Below are positions 52,935 to 62,050 of a stretch of DNA of 64,000 nucleotides, in pieces. The DNA comes from Pengzhenrongella frigida (GTDB lineage Bacteria; Actinomycetota; Actinomycetes; Actinomycetales; Cellulomonadaceae). The position numbers and the translations under genes are program-made. The notes beneath the pieces were generated by a model. It was given only the letters and a program-made list of their open reading frames with translations, had not been told where the DNA came from and ran no database searches. Each line of letters begins with the position of its first letter. Position 1 is the first letter of the stretch. The DNA lies in NCBI RefSeq assembly GCF_004168625.1, contig NZ_SDWW01000015.1, positions 19,354-83,353 of the forward strand, written 5' to 3'.

Positions 52935-55892
52935 GTGTCGATCCCGACCCGTGCCTCTGAGGCCACCGCAGCAGCGAGCTCCGAGCTGGTCCACGCCCTG
53001 CGCGCCGCCGTGCGTGGCTCGGTCGACGGCTCGACCCGGCGCCGGGCGGAGTACTCCACCGACGCGTCGAACTACCGCGTCGTGCCCGAGGTCGTGGTGT
53101 TCCCGCTGGACACCGACGACGTCCTCGCCGCGCTCGCGGTGACCCGGGCGGCCGCCGTCCCGATCACCGCCCGCGGCGGCGGCACGTCCGTGGCGGGCAA
53201 CGCCGTCGGGCCCGGGGTCGTGCTCGACCTGTCCCGTCACCTCGACCGGATCGGCGCCATCGACCCCGAGGCGCGCACGGCGCGCGTCGAACCGGGCGTC
53301 ATCCTCGCCTCGTTGCAGCGCGCAGCGGCCCCGCACGGGCTGCGCTTCGGCCCCGACCCCTCGACGCAGGCGCGCGCCACCCTCGGCGGCATGATCGGCA
53401 ACAACGCGTGCGGCCCGCGTGCGGTCGCCTACGGTCGCACCGCCGACAACGTCCTCGAGCTCGACGTCGTGGACGGCACCGGTCGCCGGTTCACCGCCGG
53501 CAAGGGGCTCGACGTCGTGCCCGGGCTGGACGGCCTGGTCGGCGCGAACCTCGAGACCCTGCGCACCGAGCTCGGCCGGTTCGGGCGCCAGGTGTCCGGC
53601 TACTCCCTCGAGCACCTGCTGCCCGAGCGCGGCGCGGATCTGGCCAAGGCGCTCGTCGGCACCGAGGGCACCGTCGCCACGATCCTCGGCGCGACGGTCG
53701 CCCTGGTGCCCGTCCCCGCCACGCCCGTGCTCGTCGTGCTGGGCTACCCGAACATGCCCGCGGCGGCCGACGTCGTGCCGGCCCTGCTCGCGCACCACCC
53801 GCTCGCGATCGAGGGGATGGACGCGCGGCTGGTCGACGTCGTGCGCCGCGTGCGGGGCGCCGGGGCCGTGCCCGACCTGCCCGACGGCGGCGGCTGGCTC
53901 ATGGTCGAGGTCGGCGGGGACTCGCTCGACGAGGCGCTCGCGCGCGCTGCGGCTCTCGTGGCCGACGCCGGCACCCTGGCCGCGCGCATCTTCCCCCCCG
54001 GGCCCGAGGCGGCCGCGATGTGGCGCATCCGCGAGGACGGCGCCGGGCTCGGCGGCCGGACCCCGGCGGGAGAGCAGGCGTGGCCCGGGTTCGAGGACTC
54101 GGCCGTGCCGCCCGAGCGGCTCGGCGCCTACCTGCGCGAGCTCGAGACGCTGATGGCCGGTCATGGCGTCGATGGCCTGGCCTACGGTCACTTCGGCGAC
54201 GGCTGCGTCCACCTGCGCCTGAACATCCCGCTCGCGGACCCGGCGACCGCGGGGCGCAACCTGCGGGCCTTCATGTTCGACGCCGGCCGACTGGTCGCGG
54301 CGCACGGTGGCTCGATGTCGGGTGAGCACGGCGACGGTCGGGCCCGCAGCGAGCTGCTCCCGCTGATGTACTCACCGACCGCGATCGACCTGTTCGCGGG
54401 GTTCAAGCACCTGCTGGACCCGGCCGACCTGCTCAACTCGGGCGTCGTCGTACGCCCCCAGCCGCTTGACGCGGACCTGCGCCGGTCCGCCGCGAAGCCG
54501 CTGCTCGCGGCCACGGGATTCTCGTTCGCGCACGACGGCGGCGACCTGACCACCGCGGTGCACCGCTGCACCGGGGTCGGCAAGTGCCGCGCGGACAGCA
54601 CGGCGGTCGGCGGGTTCATGTGCCCGTCGTACCTGGCCACGCGCGACGAGAAGGACTCCACCCGCGGCCGGTCCCGGGTGCTGCAGGAGATGGCCAACGG
54701 CCGGCTCATCACGGGCGGCTTCGCCTCGCCCGAGGTGCGCGAGTCGCTCGACCTGTGCCTGAGCTGCAAGGCCTGCTCGAGCGACTGCCCGGCCGGGGTC
54801 GACATGGCGCAGTACAAGGCGGAGGTGCTGCATCGCACCTACCGGCGCCGGCTGCGCCCGATGAACCACTACGCGCTCGGCTGGCTGCCCCGGTGGGCGC
54901 GGCTCGCCGGCCTCGCGCCGCGGCTCGTCAACGGCGTCCTCGGCGTTCCGGTGCTGGCGAAGCTCGTCCTGCGGGCCGGCGGGATGGACCCCCGGCGGCA
55001 GATCCCGGCGTTCGCCGAGGTCCCGTTCCGGACCTGGTGGCGACGCGACGTCGGCGGGGCTGGCGCTCAGCGCGCCGGGGCGCCCTCGGTGTCCTCGTCG
55101 GCGTCCTCGTCCGCGCGCGGGTCGACCGGGCCGTCTTCCGGCGGGAGCGCTGCGGCGCGGCCCCGGGTCGTGCTCTGGGTCGACTCGTTCAGCGACGCGC
55201 TCGACCCGGGCGTGCCGCAGGCGGCGGTCCGGGTGCTGCGCGCGGCGGGATACGACGTGATCGTGCCCGACGAGCAGGCCTGCTGCGGGCTGACCTGGAT
55301 CAGCACCGGCCAGCTCGACGGCGCCCGGCGCCGGCTCGTCGACCTGCTCGGCGTGCTGGGGCCGTACGCGGTCAACGGGATCCCGATCGTGGGCCTCGAG
55401 CCGTCCTGCACCGCCGTGCTCCGCTCGGACCTGCTCGATCTGGTGCCCGACGACCCACGCGCGCTCGCCGTCTCGCGCGCGACGCGGACGCTGGCCGAGC
55501 TGCTGACCGCGCCGGCGCCGATCGGGCCGGACCCCACCACGGGGTGGCGTGTGCCCGACCTGTCGGACGTGACCGCCGTCGTGCAGCCGCACTGCCACCA
55601 GCACTCGGTCATGGGCTTCGACGCCGACCGGGCGCTGCTCCAGGGCGCGGGCGCGACGATCACCACGTTGGCCGGGTGCTGCGGGCTGGCGGGGAACTTC
55701 GGCATGGAGAAGGGGCACTACGAGGTGTCGGTCGCCGTGGCCGAGAACGCGCTGCTGCCGGCACTGCGGGCCGCGGCGGACGGGGACGTGTTCCTGGCTG
55801 ACGGCTTCTCCTGCCGCACCCAGGCCGAGCAGCTCGCCGGCGTCCGCGGCCGGTCCCTCGCCGAGCTCCTCGCCGAACGCCTGCCCAGCTAG
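52935..55892 (+). CDS. FAD/Fe-S oxidoreductase (GlcD-GlcF fusion, D-lactate/glycolate type)
   Basis: A 985-residue fusion oxidoreductase. The N-terminal FAD_binding_4 domain (about 45-220) holds PITARGGGTSVAGNAVGPG. The FAD_oxidase_C domain ends with SGEHGDGRARSELL and FKHLLDPADLLNSG. Two [4Fe-4S] motifs follow: CTGVGKC with a distant CPS, and CLSCKACSSDCP. After a Ser/Gly-rich linker (about 705-740) come two CCG domains with CCGLTW and CCGLAGNFG. Such fusions oxidise D-lactate, glycolate or D-2-hydroxyacids and pass electrons to quinone or flavin. The start is GTG 52935 after GGGAG. Confidence 0.93.
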   Translation: MSIPTRASEATAAASSELVHALRAAVRGSVDGSTRRRAEYSTDASNYRVVPEVVVFPLDTDDVLAALAVTRAAAVPITARGGGTSVAGNAVGPGVVLDLSRHLDRIGAIDPEARTARVEPGVILASLQRAAAPHGLRFGPDPSTQARATLGGMIGNNACGPRAVAYGRTADNVLELDVVDGTGRRFTAGKGLDVVPGLDGLVGANLETLRTELGRFGRQVSGYSLEHLLPERGADLAKALVGTEGTVATILGATVALVPVPATPVLVVLGYPNMPAAADVVPALLAHHPLAIEGMDARLVDVVRRVRGAGAVPDLPDGGGWLMVEVGGDSLDEALARAAALVADAGTLAARIFPPGPEAAAMWRIREDGAGLGGRTPAGEQAWPGFEDSAVPPERLGAYLRELETLMAGHGVDGLAYGHFGDGCVHLRLNIPLADPATAGRNLRAFMFDAGRLVAAHGGSMSGEHGDGRARSELLPLMYSPTAIDLFAGFKHLLDPADLLNSGVVVRPQPLDADLRRSAAKPLLAATGFSFAHDGGDLTTAVHRCTGVGKCRADSTAVGGFMCPSYLATRDEKDSTRGRSRVLQEMANGRLITGGFASPEVRESLDLCLSCKACSSDCPAGVDMAQYKAEVLHRTYRRRLRPMNHYALGWLPRWARLAGLAPRLVNGVLGVPVLAKLVLRAGGMDPRRQIPAFAEVPFRTWWRRDVGGAGAQRAGAPSVSSSASSSARGSTGPSSGGSAAARPRVVLWVDSFSDALDPGVPQAAVRVLRAAGYDVIVPDEQACCGLTWISTGQLDGARRRLVDLLGVLGPYAVNGIPIVGLEPSCTAVLRSDLLDLVPDDPRALAVSRATRTLAELLTAPAPIGPDPTTGWRVPDLSDVTAVVQPHCHQHSVMGFDADRALLQGAGATITTLAGCCGLAGNFGMEKGHYEVSVAVAENALLPALRAAADGDVFLADGFSCRTQAEQLAGVRGRSLAELLAERLPS

Positions 55893-55948
55893 CCCCGAAC
55901 CCCGAGCCCCGAGCCCTGAGCCCCGAGCCCCGAGCCCTGAGCCCTGAG
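55893..55948 (+). repeat. Eight 7-bp tandem repeats after the FAD oxidoreductase
   Basis: Eight consecutive 7-mers of the form CCC(C/T)GA(G/A) start at the base after the TAG stop. Five have CCCCGA and three CCCTGA. Confidence 0.9.
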
Positions 55949-55951
55949 CGC

Positions 55952-56056
55952 CGGTGCTGACAGCCGCGCTCGTGGCGCAACGATGCGCACGGTGCCGATG
56001 AGGCGCCTCACGGGCCACATGCGTCCCAGGAGCCACCCGCGCGGCTGTCAGCACCG
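55952..56056. repeat. Long inverted-repeat element of 105 bp
   Basis: Arms 55953-55969 and 56039-56055 are perfect 17-bp reverse complements (GGTGCTGACAGCCGCGC), and 55952/56056 add one pair. They enclose 69 bp with further short palindromes, including GAGGCGCCTC. No target-site duplication or coding region is visible. It may be a miniature mobile element, a REP-like unit or a structured RNA. Confidence 0.75.
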
Positions 56057-56119
56057 CTGCTCCACGCCGGGGAGCGGGCCGATGACCCACCCGTGGAGCG
56101 GATGCGAGAGGATCTCCTC

Positions 56120-56416
56120 ATGCTCATCGCCTTCTCTGTTGCTCCCGTCGGGAGTGGGGACTCCGTGACCGCGGCCGTCGCCGATGCCGTGCGCATCGTG
56201 CGCGAGTCCGGTCTGCCGAACCACACCGACTCGATGTTCACGACTCTCGAGGGGGAGTGGGACGAGTGCATGGACGTCGTGCGTCGTGCCACCGAAGCCG
56301 TCGGGAAGCACGGAAACCGGGTGAGTCTCGTCCTGAAGGCCGACATCCGGCCTGGCCACACCGGTGAGCTCACCGGGAAGGTCGAGCGGCTCGAGGGTCG
56401 GCTCGCCGGCTCCTAG
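56120..56416 (+). CDS. MTH1187-family thiamine-binding protein
   Basis: A 98-residue protein of the Thiamine_BP (DUF77/YqgV) family: LIAFSVAPVGSGDSVTAAVADAVRIVRESGL and HTDSMFTTLEGEWDECMDVVRRATEAV are typical. Family members form ferredoxin-like tetramers that bind thiamine. ATG 56120 is used; GTG 56093 and ATG 56102 are in frame. GAGGATCTCCTC just before the ATG is self-complementary and contains the ribosome-binding site. No TPP riboswitch is seen upstream. Confidence 0.9.
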   Translation: MLIAFSVAPVGSGDSVTAAVADAVRIVRESGLPNHTDSMFTTLEGEWDECMDVVRRATEAVGKHGNRVSLVLKADIRPGHTGELTGKVERLEGRLAGS

Positions 56417-56639
56417 CACGCCGCCGGTTCGCCGCCGGGGACCGGGCCGTTCACCCAAACGGCTGGACCTGGGCGCGGACGGCGATCACTGGACGAGGCG
56501 CGACGGCGGGCGCCGCGTGGACCGGCCAACCTGACCGCTCGGTTCGTGGGAGAGTAGTCGCACCGCATGCACGGGCCGCCCGATCTGAGGGCGGATGTCG
56601 ACCTGCCTGCGACAACCCAGTGTGGGGAGCATCTGCAGC

Positions 56640-57896
56640 ATGCCGATCTTCGAGCTCGACGCGGGACATCCCGTCCTCGTCCAGCCGATGCAGCCCGCCG
56701 CCGGCACGTTTCCGGCGGACACCTCGTCGGTCGTCGCCGATCACCTCGAGAGCCTGCTCGGGGAACCACTGTTCCCCATCGCGACCCGGCAGCCCGGGGC
56801 CGACGGTCCGCACCTGCTCGCCGTCGACGCCGCCGGGCAACCGGTCGTCGTCGAGGTCGTGCAGATGCTCGACAGCGAGGGGATCGTGCGCGCGCTGCGG
56901 TTCGCCGGCGCTGCGGCCCGGTTGAGCTCGGCGGACCTCGCCCGTTCGTACCACGGTGGGCCCGAGCGGTTCGCGACCGATCTCGTCGCGTTCCGCGAGA
57001 ACGTGCCCGTCGCCGTGGCGCACTCGGCTGCCCGGCACGCGGGCGCTCGCCTGCTGCTGGTCTGCTCCGAGGTCGCCGAGAGCGTGGTGGACGCGGTCGA
57101 GTTCCTGCGCCAGCCCGGCCGCCAGGTCGAGGTGCTGCAGGTCGGTGTGCTCCGTGGCGCCGATGGTCGCCGGTTCCTGGACGTGTCGCCGCTGATCCCG
57201 CTCGTGCCCAAGCGCCGCGCGGTCGAGCCGTCGGCACTGCAGCGGGTCGGCGCCGAGCCCGTCGCGCCCGCGCCCGTGGCCCCCGAGCCCCGGGTCCTCC
57301 CGGTGCTCAGCCCCGCTCCCGCGTTCGCTCGTGACGCGGGGCACGACGGGCAGCGTTCCGCCTCGCACGGACCTCCGAGCCCCCACGGGCCGGCCCATCC
57401 CGGAGCCGGTCGCGGCGAGTCCTGGCCGACGTCGGACCGCCGGCGCCACCACCGTGAGACCAGCCCCACCCCCCCTCCGGTCGTGGTCCGCGTCCCGGTC
57501 GAGCAGGTCGTGACCGGGCAGATCCCGATCGGACCGATCTCGACCGGCCCGGTGCCGAGCGCGGGTGCCTCCGCGCCGAGCGGCACGTTCCCCTCGGTCC
57601 TGACCGTGCCGGTCGGCCCGGTTGCCGCCGCGGCCGTGCCCGACCCGATGCTTGCCGCGCTCGCGGGTGAGCTCGCGACCGCGACGACCCTCGTGTGGTC
57701 CCGGCAGCGACGCGGTCAGCGCTTCGTCGCCACCCTCCGGCCGGACGGGCTCATCCAGCTGCCCGACGGCGCCGTGTTCGCCGACCCGGACGAGGCCGCC
57801 TCGGCCGCGGCAGGCTCGGAGTACTCGGTCGACGGCTGGCGGATGTGGCGCGTGGGCGACGACGGCCCGGCGCTGGCCGAGCTGCGCGACGTCTGA
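56640..57896 (+). CDS. NucS-like N-domain plus RAMA-domain protein
   Basis: A 418-residue protein with two recognisable ends. The N-terminal part (about 30-190) resembles the NucS/PD-(D/E)XK fold, with Asp63 in LLAVDAAG and Glu72 in VVVEVVQM. The catalytic Lys expected two residues after Glu72 is Val74, so the nuclease site looks degenerate. A Pro/Ala/Gly-rich linker (about 200-335) follows. The C-terminal 80 residues match the RAMA domain, with ATLRPDGLIQLPDGAVFADPDEAA and GWRMWRV, proposed to read modified DNA bases. ATG 56640 fits the conserved MPIFELD start; the frame is open to 56595. Confidence 0.75.
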   Translation: MPIFELDAGHPVLVQPMQPAAGTFPADTSSVVADHLESLLGEPLFPIATRQPGADGPHLLAVDAAGQPVVVEVVQMLDSEGIVRALRFAGAAARLSSADLARSYHGGPERFATDLVAFRENVPVAVAHSAARHAGARLLLVCSEVAESVVDAVEFLRQPGRQVEVLQVGVLRGADGRRFLDVSPLIPLVPKRRAVEPSALQRVGAEPVAPAPVAPEPRVLPVLSPAPAFARDAGHDGQRSASHGPPSPHGPAHPGAGRGESWPTSDRRRHHRETSPTPPPVVVRVPVEQVVTGQIPIGPISTGPVPSAGASAPSGTFPSVLTVPVGPVAAAAVPDPMLAALAGELATATTLVWSRQRRGQRFVATLRPDGLIQLPDGAVFADPDEAASAAAGSEYSVDGWRMWRVGDDGPALAELRDV

Positions 57897-57900
57897 GCGC

Positions 57901-58869
57901 TCAGCCCCAGCCGTACGCGACGGTCCAGCGCGTGATCTCCGCGTAGCACCGCTGCCGCACCGGCAGGGGTGACAGCACCAGGTCGTGCAGCCCTCCCTCG
58001 ATCCGGATGACGGTGACGGTGCGCCCGAGCTGGACCGCGCGACGCACGATGACGTCGACGTCGATCACGATGTCGGCCGCCCGCATCCCCTCGCTCCAGC
58101 GCGGGCTGATGAGGCTGCGCGCGGACGCGAGCGTGAGGATCGGGACGTCGATGGACAGGCCGCGGGCGACCTCGGCGTGGCCGGCGATGATCGCGCGGAG
58201 CCAGCCGGCCCGCACCGGGAACGACGGCGTCGGGCGCCAGGCCGTGTTGTAGACCCACTCGCCGCCGTCGGTCGCGTCGATCGTGCGCGCGTAGAAGCCG
58301 GCGTCGATGTTGGGCATCGGGGTCTTCGGCTGGAACCGGGCGAGCTGGGTGATCGCCGGCGTGCTGATGTTGCGCAGCACCGCCGACCCCTGCAGCTCGA
58401 GCCACGGGCTGTTGAGCACGAGGGAGCCGACCTCGCCAGGGTTGCGCTGCAGCCACAGCGCGCTGACCAGCCCGCCCGTGGAGTGCCCCATGAGGATCAC
58501 GCGGACCAGCGGCCCGAGCTCGCCGCGGATCTCGGCGAGCGCGGCGGCGAGGTCGTCGTCGTAGTCGGTCAGGGTGTCGACGTAGCCGGGCGTCTGGTGC
58601 GGGCGCAGGCTGCGGCCGAACTTGCGCAGGTCGACGGCGTAGAAGGCGGCGCCCTGCGCGTGCCAGTACGCGGCCAGCTCGGTCTGGAAGAAGTAGTCGC
58701 TCCAGCCGTGGACGTACAGCACGGCCCGAGCCGACCGCAGCGGCTCGGCGGTCGGCGGGCGGAACCGGACGAGGGTCGCCACCACGGGACCCTCGTCGTC
58801 GGTGCCGAGGTCGAGGGTCAGGGCCTGGAAGTCAGGCCCGAGGATGTCCTGCTGCCACCGGTCTGTCAC
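57901..58869 (-). CDS. Serine hydrolase (alpha/beta, monoglyceride-lipase type)
   Basis: A 322-residue alpha/beta hydrolase of the serine aminopeptidase S33/lysophospholipase type. The oxyanion region is AVLYVHGWSDYF, the nucleophile elbow MGHSTGGLV, and the His in EGGLHDLVLS. No signal peptide is visible. Its stop lies 4 bp after the stop of the convergent RAMA gene. The start is GTG 58869. Confidence 0.9.
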   Translation of the reverse strand: MTDRWQQDILGPDFQALTLDLGTDDEGPVVATLVRFRPPTAEPLRSARAVLYVHGWSDYFFQTELAAYWHAQGAAFYAVDLRKFGRSLRPHQTPGYVDTLTDYDDDLAAALAEIRGELGPLVRVILMGHSTGGLVSALWLQRNPGEVGSLVLNSPWLELQGSAVLRNISTPAITQLARFQPKTPMPNIDAGFYARTIDATDGGEWVYNTAWRPTPSFPVRAGWLRAIIAGHAEVARGLSIDVPILTLASARSLISPRWSEGMRAADIVIDVDVIVRRAVQLGRTVTVIRIEGGLHDLVLSPLPVRQRCYAEITRWTVAYGWG

Positions 58870-58911
58870 CGTCCCACCCCCTGCCGCTCGACCCGTCGGG
58901 TTCTTCGGCGG

Positions 58912-59871
58912 TCAGACCGTCAGCACGATCTTGCCGAACTGGCTGCCCGCCGCAAGCCGTGCGAGGCCCTCGGCCGCCCGGGCGAGCGGCAGCTCGGTGT
59001 CGATGATCGGCCGGATGCCCGTGCGCACCAGCAGGTTGAGCAGGCCGACGAGGTCCTCCTTGGACCCCATCGTCACGCCGATGACGCTCAGCTCGAGGAA
59101 GAAGATGCGCTGCAGCTCGGCCGGCGAGGCGTCGCCCGACGTGGCGCCGGCCACGACAATCCGGCCACCCGGGCGCACCGACTTCACCGAGTGGGTCCAG
59201 GTCGCGGCTCCGACGGTCTCGAGCACGAGGTCGACCTTGGCCGGCAACCGACCGCCGGGGGCGACCGCACCCGCCGCACCGAGCTCGACGGCCCGGGCGC
59301 GCTTGGCCTCGTCCCGGCTCGTGACGTGGACCTCGAGGCCGGCCGCCGCGCCGAGCAGGACGGCGGCGGTGGACACGCCGCCACCCGCGCCCTGCACGAG
59401 CACCCGGTCGCCCGGCTTGGCGCCACCGCTGGTGAAGAGCATGTTGAAGGCGGTCAGCCAGGCGGTCGGCAGGCAGGACGCCTCGGCGAACGACAGCTCG
59501 GCGGGCTTCGGCACGAGGTTCCAGGTCGGCACCGCGAACCGCTCGGCGAGCGTGCCGGGGTAGCGCTCGGACGGCAGGCTGCGGGTCTCGGTCGGGCCGA
59601 CGCCGTGACCGGTCGCGCCGATCACCCCGTGCACCACGACCTCGGTGCCGTCGGCGGTCACCCCGGCGGCGTCCGTGCCCAGGATCATCGGCAGCTGCGC
59701 CTCGCGCAGACCGACGCCGCGCAGGGACCACAGGTCGTGGTGGTTCAGGCTCGAGGCGCGCACCTCGACGGTGCTCCAGTTCTCGCGCGCCTCAGGCTCG
59801 GGGCGGTCGGCGACCTCCAGCGCGCTGATCGGGTCGTTCGGGGCGAAACGGGCGGCGTAGGCAGCAAGCAT
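58912..59871 (-). CDS. MDR-family zinc-type alcohol dehydrogenase/quinone reductase
   Basis: A 319-residue medium-chain reductase. The GroES-like part contains SSLNHHDLWSLRGVG and the Rossmann part VLVQGAGGGVSTAAVLLGAA. No four-Cys structural zinc loop and no clear catalytic zinc Cys near the start, so it resembles zinc-independent quinone or enoyl reductases. The C-terminus is GSQFGKIVLTV. The gene lies 42 bp before the hydrolase gene on the same strand. Confidence 0.88.
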   Translation of the reverse strand: MLAAYAARFAPNDPISALEVADRPEPEARENWSTVEVRASSLNHHDLWSLRGVGLREAQLPMILGTDAAGVTADGTEVVVHGVIGATGHGVGPTETRSLPSERYPGTLAERFAVPTWNLVPKPAELSFAEASCLPTAWLTAFNMLFTSGGAKPGDRVLVQGAGGGVSTAAVLLGAAAGLEVHVTSRDEAKRARAVELGAAGAVAPGGRLPAKVDLVLETVGAATWTHSVKSVRPGGRIVVAGATSGDASPAELQRIFFLELSVIGVTMGSKEDLVGLLNLLVRTGIRPIIDTELPLARAAEGLARLAAGSQFGKIVLTV

Positions 59872-59880
59872 GGGGTGAGC

Positions 59881-60627
59881 CTAGAGCAGCGGCAGCATGC
59901 GCCCGAGGTCGGGGACCGAGTCCGAGGTGAACCGGGGACGCAGCGCGACCGCGAGCTGGTCGACGTCGTACGGGACGCGCCCGGTCGCCAGCCGGACCCA
60001 CAGCAGGGGGTCGACGAGCTCGAGGCTCCAGCCGCCGCGGGTCACCACGATGGCCAGGAGGGACTCCGCGACGAACTGCAGCGCCTCCGGGTCGACCGCG
60101 TGCTCGCCGGGTCGCGGCGGGACGGAGCGCGCGAGGTCGTCACCGTGCACGACGAGCTCGATCAGTCGCGAGACGACCATGTCGGACAGCGTGATCGGTG
60201 CGCGGCGGGCCTGGACCACCAGGTCGTCGGGGCCGAGCTCGGCGAGCCGCGCGAACGCCGCGGCGGCCATCGCGTCCACGGCGGGGAGCGGGGCGTCGGA
60301 GATCTCGGCGGCGATCTCCCGGGTGACCTGGGCGATCTCCGTCGCGCGCTCGGGGTAGGTGCCCAGGTACTCGGCGAGGGTGAGCGGGACCGTGCCCGGT
60401 TCGGCCGGACGGGTCACGGCGAGGGCGTCCATGGCCCGACCGAGATGGGCGACCAGCTCGCTGACGGTCAGTCCGGGCAGGGCGCTCGGGGAGTGTGGCA
60501 GCGCCCAGAGCCCGTCGTCGTCGGCGTCGTCCAGGAGCAGGCCGAGCCAGGTCCGCAGGGTGGTCCACTGCTGGGCGAGCAGGCGTGCGGCGGTCGTGAG
60601 ATCGGCGCGTTGCATCCGGGTGGTCAT
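59881..60627 (-). CDS. MDMPI-family (mycothiol-dependent enzyme-like) protein
   Basis: A 248-residue DinB-fold protein of the maleylpyruvate-isomerase/mycothiol-dependent group. Metal-site residues are suggested by SELVAHLGRAMD near 57 and RLIELVVHGDDLAR near 155-168. Family members use mycothiol, which is confined to actinobacteria. The exact reaction is unknown. ATG 60627 is used; the open frame to 60897 overlaps metX. Confidence 0.85.
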   Translation of the reverse strand: MTTRMQRADLTTAARLLAQQWTTLRTWLGLLLDDADDDGLWALPHSPSALPGLTVSELVAHLGRAMDALAVTRPAEPGTVPLTLAEYLGTYPERATEIAQVTREIAAEISDAPLPAVDAMAAAAFARLAELGPDDLVVQARRAPITLSDMVVSRLIELVVHGDDLARSVPPRPGEHAVDPEALQFVAESLLAIVVTRGGWSLELVDPLLWVRLATGRVPYDVDQLAVALRPRFTSDSVPDLGRMLPLL

Positions 60628-60676
60628 CTGGCCATCCTGCCCGACGACGCCGGCCGGCTGCAGTCCTGCGGTCGGG

Positions 60677-61936
60677 TCACCCTTCGGCGAGGAACTCCGC
60701 GACCATGTCACCGAGCTGGCCGGCCTCGATGAGGAAGCCGTCGTGGCCGAAGTCGGACCGCACCGTGCGGACCGCTCCCGCCCGGGGGATGCCGGCGGCG
60801 ATCCGCTCGGACTGGCTCGGCGGGAACAGCCGGTCGGTGTCGACGGCGACCACGAGCGCACGCGCGGTGATCGTGGCGAGCGCCGCCTCGACGCCACCGC
60901 GGTCCCGGCCGATGTCGTGCGTGATCATCGTGCGGGTGAGCACCAGGTAGGTGTTCGCGTCGAACCGCCGGGCGAGCTTGTCACCGTGGTGGTCGAGGTA
61001 GGACTGCACCGCGAACCGTCCCCCGCCCAGCGGGTCCTCGCCGCCCTGCGGGATGCGGCCGAACCGCTCGTCGAGCTCGCGCGCGCTGCGGTACGAGGCG
61101 TGCGCGATCTGCCGGGCGATCCCGAGCCCGACGTGGGGACCCGCGCCGTCGGCCGCGTCGTAGTAGTCGCCGCCCGCGTACCCGGGATCCGCGTGGATCG
61201 CACCGAGCTGGGTGTGGAAGCTGGCGATCTGGTCACCCGAGGTCTGCGCCGCGGTGGCGATCGCCGCGACCGCGCGCACGCGGTTCGGCGCGGAGGCGGC
61301 CCACTCCAGCGCGCGCAGGCCACCGAGCGAGGCGCCCACGACGAGGGCCCAGTCCGAGATCCCGAGCGTGTCGGTCAGCGCCAGCTCGACGGCGACCTGG
61401 TCGCGCACGGTGATCTGCGGGAACCTGCCCCCCCAGGGTCGTCCGTCCGGGGCGGTGGACGACGGGCCGGTCGTGCCCTGGCAGCCGCCGAGCACGTTGG
61501 GTGCCACGACGAAGTACTTGTCGGTGTCGATCGGGGCCCCGGGGCCGACGAGCGACTCCCACCAGCCCGCGGTCGGGTGCCCGGGGCCGGCCGGGCCGGT
61601 CACGTGCGAGTCCCCGGTGAGCGCGTGCAGCACCAGCACCGCGTTGTCGCCGCTCGCCGAGAGCGTGCCCCAGGTCTCGTAGGCCAGCCGCACCGCCGGC
61701 AGGCGACCGCCGGCCTCGAGGTCGAGGGCGCCGAGGTCGATGAAGTTCCGGCGCCCGACCGGGTCCCCCTCACGCCAGGCGGACGAGGCCGGGATCAGCG
61801 GCGCGGCGCCGGGGGCGCCCGTGGTGGGTCGGACCGGGGTGGTGCGCGACCGGCGCGCCGACGTGCGCCCCGACGACGACCGGATGGTAGGCACCGGTGT
61901 CGTGGGAGCGGACCGGCGCGGGCGCTCACGAGACAT
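60677..61936 (-). CDS. metX: Homoserine O-acetyltransferase
   Basis: Acylates L-homoserine with acetyl-CoA, the committed step toward methionine. The catalytic Ser is in VVGASLGGLRALEW, the Asp in VVAVDTDRLFPPS, and the His in FGHDGFLIE; GPSSTAPDG and DTLGISDW are family marks. ATG 61936 gives 419 residues, with an Arg/Ser-rich extension of about 45 residues beyond the usual ~375. GTG 62047, 3 bp after the metY stop, is in frame, but the added region is dominated by an inverted repeat and lacks conserved sequence. Acetyl versus succinyl use is inferred from family. Confidence 0.9.
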   Translation of the reverse strand: MSRERPRRSAPTTPVPTIRSSSGRTSARRSRTTPVRPTTGAPGAAPLIPASSAWREGDPVGRRNFIDLGALDLEAGGRLPAVRLAYETWGTLSASGDNAVLVLHALTGDSHVTGPAGPGHPTAGWWESLVGPGAPIDTDKYFVVAPNVLGGCQGTTGPSSTAPDGRPWGGRFPQITVRDQVAVELALTDTLGISDWALVVGASLGGLRALEWAASAPNRVRAVAAIATAAQTSGDQIASFHTQLGAIHADPGYAGGDYYDAADGAGPHVGLGIARQIAHASYRSARELDERFGRIPQGGEDPLGGGRFAVQSYLDHHGDKLARRFDANTYLVLTRTMITHDIGRDRGGVEAALATITARALVVAVDTDRLFPPSQSERIAAGIPRAGAVRTVRSDFGHDGFLIEAGQLGDMVAEFLAEG

Positions 61937-61962
61937 AGCATCCGAATCTACGCGGCTCACCT

Positions 61963-62040
61963 CCGTCGCGTCGCGCGCGTCCGCCGTCGAGGCGCGCGAC
62001 CCAGGGGTGGCCGCCGACGACGAGGCGCGCGACGCGACGG
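61963..62040 (-). promoter_or_regulatory. Inverted repeats in the metY-metX junction
   Basis: CCGTCGCGTCGCGCGC (61963-61978) is the perfect reverse complement of 62025-62040, a 16-bp stem over 46 bases. The 12-mer GAGGCGCGCGAC occurs at 61989-62000 and 62022-62033, so the left arm can pair with either copy. Confidence 0.65.
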
Positions 62041-62050
62041 TGGTCACGAC

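Noticed and set aside
55893..56119. A TPP riboswitch in front of the thiamine-binding protein gene
   Set aside because: The conserved CTGAGA core is absent, and the region is taken up by tandem repeats and the long inverted repeat.
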